11,246 nt of DNA from the NCBI GenBank assembly GCA_002378605.1, contig DFSK01000082.1, forward strand, positions 1 to 11,246. Reading direction: 5' to 3'. This document shows positions 6,436 to 11,246 of this stretch, piece after piece. Source of the stretch: Alphaproteobacteria bacterium UBA3439. Its GTDB lineage: Bacteria > Pseudomonadota > Alphaproteobacteria > Puniceispirillales > Puniceispirillaceae. The position numbers were made by a program, and so were the translations under genes. Every line of letters begins with the position of its first letter. Position 1 is the stretch's first letter. Below the pieces are notes generated by a model, which was given only the letters and a program-made list of their open reading frames with translations, was not told the DNA's origin and did no database searches.

Positions 6436-7175
6436 GATGCGACTCCTGCTTGGCGGTTAAGACGGCTGACAAGCCAGCCCGCCAAAATGCCGCCAATGGC
6501 AGCGATGATAAGCCATGAATTCCACGGCAATGGTTGGCCGATTATCGAGATGCTTGCGGCGGTTATTACCGCGGCAAGATCGGCGCGTGTTTTCAGGATC
6601 GGCGCAACAACAGCGATGAAGGTAAGCGGGATGGCGAATGACAATGACCATGATTCGGGAATGGTGCCGCCAACAAGAACGCCAAAAATCGTTGCGAATT
6701 GCCAGCTTGTCCATAGCAGCATGCCGCTTCCAAGAAGGTGAAAATGCTGATTGGGGCCAGGCGGTTCATGTCGAAACCGCTTGATCGAGATGGCATAGGC
6801 CTCATCGGTTAGCAAATAGCCCAGTAAAATGCGCCACCGCAAGGGCAAGGGGCGTAAATAGGCGGCGACCGATGCGCTATAGAGAACATGGCGCACATTA
6901 ATCACGCAAACCGATCCGCCAACAATCAAGGCAGGTACACCGGCCGCCCATAACTGGACAAACACGATTTGACTGGCACCGCCAAACAGGATGCTTGACA
7001 GCATAATTGTTTGCAAAGGGGTCAGGCCGCTTTCGATGCCAAGAACCCCGAACACAAGGCCAAAGGGAGCCACGCCAAAAATAAGGGGCACTTCATCACG
7101 AACGCCGGACCAGAATTCGCTTTTTGCCGACAGGTTTTGACGCTTGGCCCTTGGGCTGTTTTGGGCTTTCGGCAT
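6432..7175 (-). CDS. azlC: AzlC family large subunit of branched-chain amino-acid exporter
   Basis: Inner-membrane permease subunit that, with AzlD, exports branched-chain amino acids in characterised relatives (AzlCD, BrnFE, YgaZH). 247 residues. Seen: a hydrophilic N-terminus of about 20 residues, then FWSGVRDEVPLIFGVAPFG (21-39), the family entry motif. FGGASQIVFVQL (64-75) and NVRHVLYSAS (92-101) are further hallmarks. A cytoplasmic loop around RHEPPGPNQHFH follows, then three or more C-terminal helices ending at LNRQAGVAS. The ribosome site before ATG 7175 is weak (AAAGAAA), but no other start fits. It forms a two-gene operon with azlD, divergent from pgk. The exact amino acid exported is not determined by sequence. 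Confidence 0.92.
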   Translation of the reverse strand: MPKAQNSPRAKRQNLSAKSEFWSGVRDEVPLIFGVAPFGLVFGVLGIESGLTPLQTIMLSSILFGGASQIVFVQLWAAGVPALIVGGSVCVINVRHVLYSASVAAYLRPLPLRWRILLGYLLTDEAYAISIKRFRHEPPGPNQHFHLLGSGMLLWTSWQFATIFGVLVGGTIPESWSLSFAIPLTFIAVVAPILKTRADLAAVITAASISIIGQPLPWNSWLIIAAIGGILAGWLVSRLNRQAGVAS

Positions 7176-7393
7176 GGCAATATTTCTTTATAAAAAAAGG
7201 TTTTCTCGATTAGCGGCATGATAGCGCAGGGCTAGGAATTAGCAAGCAATCGCCAAATCATTGCGCATATGGTTGTGATATTTGATCGTCGGCAAAAGCG
7301 CAGTTAGCAATCTTGCAATTTACGCCCGTTTTGGGTACTTCCTAAGGCCGAACTGAACCGGTCACCCGACCATTTTGCCAAAGGCTTGCGATT

Positions 7394-8593
7394 ATGACGG
7401 CTAATTTCCAATTTGCAGACCAGATGGATGTCGCGGGCAAAACCGTGTTGCTTCGACTCGATGTTAATGTTCCGCTTGCCGATGGGGTGGTTAGCGACGA
7501 TACCCGTATCCGGCGTGTCATGCCGGGGGTTCAATCCCTTCTCAAACGCGGCGCAAAAGTTGTTGTGCTAACCCATTTTGGCCGTCCGAAAGGCACTTTT
7601 GTGCCAGCTCTGACTGTACGGCCAGTGGCGCAATCAATGGCTGGTATTCTTGGCCAGCCGGTGCCGGTCGAAAGTGACGTTATCGGCCCTGGTGGCCGAA
7701 AGGCCGTGGCAGCTTTGGCAGCCGGTGACATTCTGATGATGGAAAATCTGCGCTTTTACCCCGAAGAAGAAGCGAATGATCTGGCCTTTGCCAAAAGTCT
7801 TGCTGCGCTTGGTGATCTTTATGTTGGCGACGCTTTTTCCTGTGCGCATCGGGCGCATGCATCGGTTGATGCCTTACCGCGCTTGCTGCCATCAGCGGCT
7901 GGGCGGTCTTTTGCGGCCGAACTTGAGGCATTGAATGCGGCGCTATCATCGCCGGTGCGCCCACTTGGTGCTGTTGTTGGCGGTGCCAAAGTATCGTCAA
8001 AGCTGGCATTGTTGGAAAATCTTGTCACCAAGGTTGACGGGCTGGTGCTTGGCGGGGGGATGGCCAATACATTTTTGTTGGCGCAAGGAAAGCCAATCGG
8101 TGCCTCGCTTGCCGAACCTGACATGGTGGATACGGCGCGCCGGATCATGGATGTTGCCGCAGCGTATAATTGCCAGATCCTGCTTCCCAAGGATGTGGTT
8201 GTCGCGGTTGAATTCAAACTTGGGGCCGCGCATCGCCTTGCCAGCAGTGACGATGTTGCGGATGGCGAAATGATTTTGGATGCCGGCGCCGAATCGGTGG
8301 CGGCGGCAACAGCCTTTCTTGATCGCTGTTCGACGATTGTCTGGAACGGGCCAATGGGCGCATTTGAAATTCCGCCTTTTGATGCGGCGACCACGGCATT
8401 GGCCTGTGCTGTTGCGGCGAAAACGCAAAGAGACGGCTTGATGAGCGTTGCTGGTGGCGGCGATACAATGGCAGCTCTTGCAAATGCCGGGGTGAATGAC
8501 CAATTCTCCTATGTATCAACCGCTGGTGGTGCGTTTCTTGAATGGCTTGAGGGCAAGCGTCTGCCGGGTGTTGAGGCATTGCGGATCGACTAG
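7394..8593 (+). CDS. pgk: Phosphoglycerate kinase
   Basis: Glycolysis/gluconeogenesis enzyme interconverting 1,3-bisphosphoglycerate plus ADP and 3-phosphoglycerate plus ATP, in the cytoplasm. 399 residues, full length. Substrate-site residues are all visible: Arg21, Asp23 and Asn25 in LLRLDVNVP (19-27), HFGRP (61-65), Arg120 in ENLRFYPEE (117-125), and Arg153 in AHRAHAS (151-157). The nucleotide domain has GGAKVSSKL (196-204), LGGGMANTFL (219-228), VWNGPMGAFE (316-325) with Glu325, and GGGDT (354-358). The start at 7394 has AAGG (7381-7384) 9 nt upstream. The usual alphaproteobacterial partners gap and fba are not adjacent; the neighbours are azlC (divergent) and msrA. No strong promoter hexamers could be picked in the 218-bp leader. 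Confidence 0.97.
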   Translation: MTANFQFADQMDVAGKTVLLRLDVNVPLADGVVSDDTRIRRVMPGVQSLLKRGAKVVVLTHFGRPKGTFVPALTVRPVAQSMAGILGQPVPVESDVIGPGGRKAVAALAAGDILMMENLRFYPEEEANDLAFAKSLAALGDLYVGDAFSCAHRAHASVDALPRLLPSAAGRSFAAELEALNAALSSPVRPLGAVVGGAKVSSKLALLENLVTKVDGLVLGGGMANTFLLAQGKPIGASLAEPDMVDTARRIMDVAAAYNCQILLPKDVVVAVEFKLGAAHRLASSDDVADGEMILDAGAESVAAATAFLDRCSTIVWNGPMGAFEIPPFDAATTALACAVAAKTQRDGLMSVAGGGDTMAALANAGVNDQFSYVSTAGGAFLEWLEGKRLPGVEALRID

Positions 8594-8656
8594 CCATTGC
8601 CACCAGTAGACGTGTCGCTAACAGACATGGCTGGATTGCCATAAAGGACAAGCATC

Positions 8657-9292
8657 ATGTTTTTCGATAATCCGTTTAAATCCCGTTTGCCAACAGCTGA
8701 TGAAGCATTGGCCGGTCGCGGTACGGCTGTTTTTGCTGGCGGCAATCATGCGGTGCTTGGTACTGATTTGACCGGCGCTGTGCCGAAGGGGATGAAACAG
8801 ATTATCCTTGGCCTTGGCTGTTTTTGGGGTGCAGAACGGCTGTTTTGGAAGCTGCCCGGTATTCATGTCACTGCGGTTGGTTATGCTGGTGGTGTGACGC
8901 CGAACCCCACCTATGAAGAGACATGCAGCGGGCAGACCGGTCATACCGAGGTTGTTTTGCTGGTCTATGATCCTGCCAAGCTAGCGCTTGACCGTATTTT
9001 AACGACATTCTGGCAGGCGCATGACCCCACCCAGGGGTTTCGGCAGGGGAATGATCGCGGCACACAATATCGGTCGGCAATCTTTGTCATGGATGATGAT
9101 GATCTTGCGGTTGTCACCACCAGCGCCGAACAATATCAAAAGGCGCTGGCAAAAGCCGGATTCGGCCAGATCACAACCGAGATCGCGGTCAATGACCAGT
9201 TTTACTATGCTGAGGATTATCACCAGCAATATTTGCACAAAGTGCCAAATGGCTATTGTGGCCTTCAGGGAACCGGTGTTTCGGCAGGCTAG
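8657..9292 (+). CDS. msrA: Peptide methionine sulfoxide reductase MsrA
   Basis: Reduces methionine-S-sulfoxide in free and protein-bound form, repairing oxidative damage in the cytoplasm. 211 residues, the longer E. coli-like form with an N-terminal extension of about 46 residues containing DEALAGR and HAVLGTDL. Seen: the catalytic motif GCFWGAER (54-61) with nucleophile Cys55, GYAGG (75-79), [11 protein letters not shown] (90-100), the substrate-pocket stretch [19 protein letters not shown] (122-140), and YHQQYL (188-193). The C-terminus is [11 protein letters not shown], with resolving Cys201. The second recycling cysteine of E. coli MsrA (Cys206 there) aligns with Ser209 here and is absent. 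AAAGGA (8642-8647) lies 9 nt upstream of the ATG. It follows pgk by 63 bp with no clear terminator, so read-through from pgk is possible. Confidence 0.96.
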   Translation: MFFDNPFKSRLPTADEALAGRGTAVFAGGNHAVLGTDLTGAVPKGMKQIILGLGCFWGAERLFWKLPGIHVTAVGYAGGVTPNPTYEETCSGQTGHTEVVLLVYDPAKLALDRILTTFWQAHDPTQGFRQGNDRGTQYRSAIFVMDDDDLAVVTTSAEQYQKALAKAGFGQITTEIAVNDQFYYAEDYHQQYLHKVPNGYCGLQGTGVSAG

Positions 9293-9345
9293 ACTGGTGA
9301 AAATAAAAAGATCGAAAAAGGCTTGGGAAAAGCGCGATGCAAGGA

Positions 9346-9374
9346 TTGACCTTCGGTCGTGGCGGTGTTAGGTT
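9346..9374 (+). promoter_or_regulatory. Probable sigma-70 type promoter of rpmJ
   Basis: TTGACC (9346-9351; 5 of 6 consensus), a 17-bp spacer and TAGGTT (9369-9374; 3 of 6) lie in the 138-bp gap between msrA and rpmJ. Degenerate -10 boxes are common for alphaproteobacterial housekeeping promoters. The predicted transcript would begin about 50 nt before the rpmJ ATG. Confidence 0.5.
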
Positions 9375-9430
9375 CCGGCCTCGTTATTAAGCATTTAGGC
9401 CTTTGGCCGCCGATTTGGGAGCCCCAAATT

Positions 9431-9556
9431 ATGAAAGTTGTTAGTTCACTCAAGACGCTGAAATCGCGTGATCGTCATTGTCAGGTGGTGCGTCGTCGCG
9501 GCAGATTATATGTAATCAACAAGAAGAACCCGCGCCTCAAGGCTCGTCAGGGTTAA
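9431..9556 (+). CDS. rpmJ: 50S ribosomal protein L36, zinc-free 41-residue form
   Basis: Smallest protein of the large ribosomal subunit, binding 23S rRNA. 41 residues, highly basic: [16 protein letters not shown] at the start, [16 protein letters not shown] (20-35), and the family ending KARQG. Only one cysteine (Cys17) remains of the C-C-C-H zinc ligands of the short 37-38-residue form, so this is the zinc-independent type typical of alphaproteobacteria. GGGAG (9417-9421) lies 9 nt upstream of the ATG. As usual for this form, it stands outside the main ribosomal-protein operons. Its last 20 bases overlap a possible small ORF on the other strand. Confidence 0.96.
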   Translation: MKVVSSLKTLKSRDRHCQVVRRRGRLYVINKKNPRLKARQG

Positions 9557-9713
9557 GGCTTTGCGTGGCGCATTGCGCCGTTCGCTTATCCAAAGCTTTA
9601 AGAATATCCAAGACACGGTCGGGTTTTCCGGCCGTTTCTTTTGCCCGTATTTCCGATTGCGTCGCCTGCGGCTGTTCTGCATCATAGGGCGGGCCTGTTC
9701 TGCGGGGCGGCAT
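9537..9713 (-). CDS. Possible small protein of 58 residues (hypothetical)
   Basis: An open frame from ATG at 9713 to TGA at 9537-9539 fills most of the gap between rpmJ and glcD and overlaps the 3' end of rpmJ by 20 bp. The product is hydrophilic: [16 protein letters not shown], then a region able to form an amphipathic helix ([16 protein letters not shown], about residues 32-47), one Cys, and an acidic end NPDEP. There is no signal peptide, membrane segment or motif I recognise. No Shine-Dalgarno sequence is visible upstream of the ATG, which weakens the call. It could equally be chance; it is listed because it is the only plausible coding content of 9557-9768. Confidence 0.35.
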   Translation of the reverse strand: MPPRRTGPPYDAEQPQATQSEIRAKETAGKPDRVLDILKALDKRTAQCATQSLNPDEP

Positions 9714-9768
9714 GAATAAATCAGGCGCTTTCAGTTTTTTCGAGGATATGTAGACTCAGGAGTCAATC

Positions 9769-11246
9769 ATGCAGATGCCAGAACCAGATCAGGCCGTTAT
9801 TGATCGCCGCGAAACCATTTGTCGCGATCTTCGGAAATTGGTCGCTGCCGAATGTGTGATTGACTCGGTTGAAGGGCGCCGCGCCTATGATGCAGATGGT
9901 CTGTCTGCCTATCGCCAGCTTCCCCTAGCCGTGGTTCTGCCAGAAACCGTTCAGCAAATTGCCGCCGTCATGAAATATTGTCACGGCGAAGGCATCAAAG
10001 TCGTGCCTCGCGGGTCAGGCACATCGCTATCTGGTGGTGCTTTGCCCTTGGCTGATGCGGTGCTTGTCGGGCTTGGCAAATTTAACCGGATCCTTGATGT
10101 TGATTATGCGAATCGTTGTGTCGTTGCCCAGCCAGGCGTGACCAATCTGGCCATCACCCATGCGGTTCAGGCTGACGGGTTTTATTATGCCCCCGACCCG
10201 TCAAGCCAGATTGCCTGTTCAGTTGGTGGCAATGTTGCCGAAAATTCGGGCGGTGTTCATTGTCTGAAATATGGCCTGACAACCAATAATCTCTTGGGAA
10301 TCGAGCTTGTCACCATTGAAGGGGAAATTCTGCGACTTGGCGGCAAGCATCTTGACGCTGGTGATTATGATTTGATGGGGGTGATGACCGGATCTGAAGG
10401 CTTGCTTGGCATTGTTAGCGAAGTGACATTGCGGATTTTGCAAAAGCCAGCAACCCAGCGTGCGCTTCTTGTCGGTTTTGATGATACCGGATCAGCGGCA
10501 AAGGCCGTTGGTGATGTGATTGGCGCGGGCATAATTCCGGCTGGCATGGAAATGATGGATGGGCTGGCGATTAACGCTGCTGAAGATTTTGCCAATGCTG
10601 GCTATCCGCGTGGGGCGGCAGCGCTGCTGATTATCGAACTTGATGGGCCGGAAATAGAGGTCAATACATTGATCGACCGTGTTGCCAAAATTATGGATAG
10701 CGCCGGTGCATCATCATTGAAGGTCAGCAATTCCGAAGAAGAAAGAAATCTGTTTTGGGCCGGTCGGAAATCAGCCTTTCCCGCTGTTGGACGCATTTCC
10801 CCCGATTATTTATGTATGGATGGCACAATCCCGCGCCGCCGCCTGCCAGATATGATGGTGCGGATGGCGTCGCTTAGCCAAAAATATGGATTGCGCGTTG
10901 CCAATGTATTTCATGCTGGTGATGGCAATCTTCACCCGCTGATTCTGTTTGATGCGAACCAGCCTGATGAATTGCAACGGGCCGAAGATTTTGGCGCTGA
11001 TATCTTGCGGGCTTGTGTGGAAATGGGCGGCGTTTTAACCGGCGAGCACGGTGTTGGCGTTGAAAAACGCGATCTGATGGGAATCCAATTCACTGAAGAT
11101 GATATGAAACAGCAACAGCGGCTGAAATGCGCATTTGATGCTGATCATCTGCTGAATCCGGGCAAGGTGTTCCCGCATTTGCATCGTTGTGCCGAATTGG
11201 GGCGGCTTCATGTCCATAAGGGCAAAATGCCATTTCCTGATCTGCC
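9769..11246 (+). CDS. glcD: Glycolate oxidase subunit GlcD, FAD-linked (3' end just outside the window)
   Basis: FAD-binding catalytic subunit of the GlcDEF glycolate dehydrogenase, which oxidises glycolate (and D-lactate in some relatives) to glyoxylate and passes electrons to the respiratory chain. 492 codons are present; E. coli GlcD has 499 residues, so only a short tail should be missing. Seen: the PCMH-type FAD domain with VVPRGSGTSLSGGA (78-91), PDPSSQIACSVGGNVAENSGG (143-162) and TGSEGLLGIVSE (207-218). The C-terminal FAD-oxidase domain has NVFHAGDGNLHP (379-390), GEHGVG (425-430) and LNPGKVFP (462-469). AGGAG (9758-9762) lies 6 nt before ATG 9769. glcE and glcF would be expected downstream, outside the window. 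D-2-hydroxy-acid relatives exist, but GlcD is the closest pattern. Confidence 0.95.
   Translation, partial: MQMPEPDQAVIDRRETICRDLRKLVAAECVIDSVEGRRAYDADGLSAYRQLPLAVVLPETVQQIAAVMKYCHGEGIKVVPRGSGTSLSGGALPLADAVLVGLGKFNRILDVDYANRCVVAQPGVTNLAITHAVQADGFYYAPDPSSQIACSVGGNVAENSGGVHCLKYGLTTNNLLGIELVTIEGEILRLGGKHLDAGDYDLMGVMTGSEGLLGIVSEVTLRILQKPATQRALLVGFDDTGSAAKAVGDVIGAGIIPAGMEMMDGLAINAAEDFANAGYPRGAAALLIIELDGPEIEVNTLIDRVAKIMDSAGASSLKVSNSEEERNLFWAGRKSAFPAVGRISPDYLCMDGTIPRRRLPDMMVRMASLSQKYGLRVANVFHAGDGNLHPLILFDANQPDELQRAEDFGADILRACVEMGGVLTGEHGVGVEKRDLMGIQFTEDDMKQQQRLKCAFDADHLLNPGKVFPHLHRCAELGRLHVHKGKMPFPDL

Noticed and set aside
7223..7319. AGCGCAG and TTAGCAA occur twice (7223-7229/7239-7245 and 7297-7303/7304-7310) upstream of pgk, each followed by a CAAT word.
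   Set aside because: The words are 7 bp, the spacing between them differs (9 nt versus 0), and the gap is AT-rich; chance is enough to explain it.
7819..8394. 191-residue minus-strand open frame inside pgk.
   Set aside because: It lies wholly antisense to a clearly conserved pgk, has low-complexity Ser/Ala content and no recognised motif; a shadow of codon bias.
8627..8642. ATGGC/GCCAT hairpin between pgk and msrA as a terminator.
   Set aside because: 5-bp stem without a T-tract, running straight into the msrA ribosome site.
8214..8651. 145-residue minus-strand open frame over the pgk end and the pgk-msrA gap.
   Set aside because: His/Gln/Arg-rich composition typical of an antisense shadow, with no motif and no ribosome site considered credible.
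9567..9579. GGCGC-ATT-GCGCC hairpin after rpmJ as a terminator.
   Set aside because: The stem is only 5 bp and no T-run follows, so it is not a convincing Rho-independent terminator.
9753..9764. GACT-CAGG-AGTC mini-hairpin over the glcD ribosome binding site.
   Set aside because: A 4-bp stem with a 4-nt loop is too weak to hide the site; it reads as a normal AGGAG Shine-Dalgarno sequence.
1..11246. Search for mobile elements, CRISPR arrays, tRNA/rRNA genes, toxin-antitoxin or defence modules.
   Set aside because: No transposase, integrase, repeat-spacer pattern, tRNA-like cloverleaf or defence-type protein was seen on reading both strands; nearly all of the window is covered by recognised housekeeping or metabolic genes.

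Overview
The window looks like ordinary chromosomal housekeeping and catabolic sequence from a free-living aerobic alphaproteobacterium. The evidence is a CcmE-type cytochrome c maturation gene, a cytochrome c2-like protein, a 41-residue zinc-free L36, a glycolate oxidase GlcD, and a moderate GC content (roughly half, by eye) with no sharp change along the window. A marine SAR116/Rhodospirillales-like source is my inference from protein style; no rRNA or other marker here proves it.

Layout. (1) 1-1041, minus: aldehyde dehydrogenase, C-terminus off the window, of the alpha-ketoglutarate-semialdehyde dehydrogenase type. It is divergent from an EamA/DMT permease (1274-2311, plus), and the shared leader carries a perfect 9-bp inverted repeat. 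(2) 2339-2776, minus: ccmE, divergent from a secreted monoheme cytochrome c (2954-3322) that ends in a clear hairpin terminator. (3) 3408-4559 and 4599-5135, plus: an LldD-type FMN alpha-hydroxy-acid dehydrogenase and a PCuAC copper chaperone, probably co-transcribed. (4) 5164-5637, minus: a small flavodoxin-fold protein, divergent from a pterin-4a-carbinolamine dehydratase (5769-6086). The leader between them contains short interleaved repeats. (5) 6121-7175, minus: an azlC-azlD amino-acid exporter pair overlapping by ATGA. (6) 7394-8593 and 8657-9292, plus: pgk and msrA. (7) 9431-9556, plus: rpmJ with its own promoter-like element, followed by a possible 58-residue antisense ORF (9537-9713, minus). 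(8) 9769 to the end, plus: glcD, lacking only its last few residues.

How the genes fit together. Two unrelated flavoenzymes for 2-hydroxy acids (LldD-like FMN enzyme, FAD-linked GlcD) suggest use of lactate/glycolate as carbon or electron source. A cytochrome c, a c-type heme chaperone (CcmE) and a copper chaperone for cytochrome oxidase (PCuAC) sit around the LldD gene, giving a loosely respiratory neighbourhood. The aldehyde dehydrogenase and the transporters fit sugar-acid and amino-acid metabolism. pgk, msrA and rpmJ are housekeeping.

I found no mobile element, CRISPR array, tRNA/rRNA, restriction or toxin system, and no frameshifted gene. I do not see a convincing undescribed system. 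The points most worth a second look are modest: the inverted repeat before the aldehyde dehydrogenase, the palindrome before the LldD gene, a ccmE apart from ccmF/ccmH, and the unlisted small ORF next to rpmJ.
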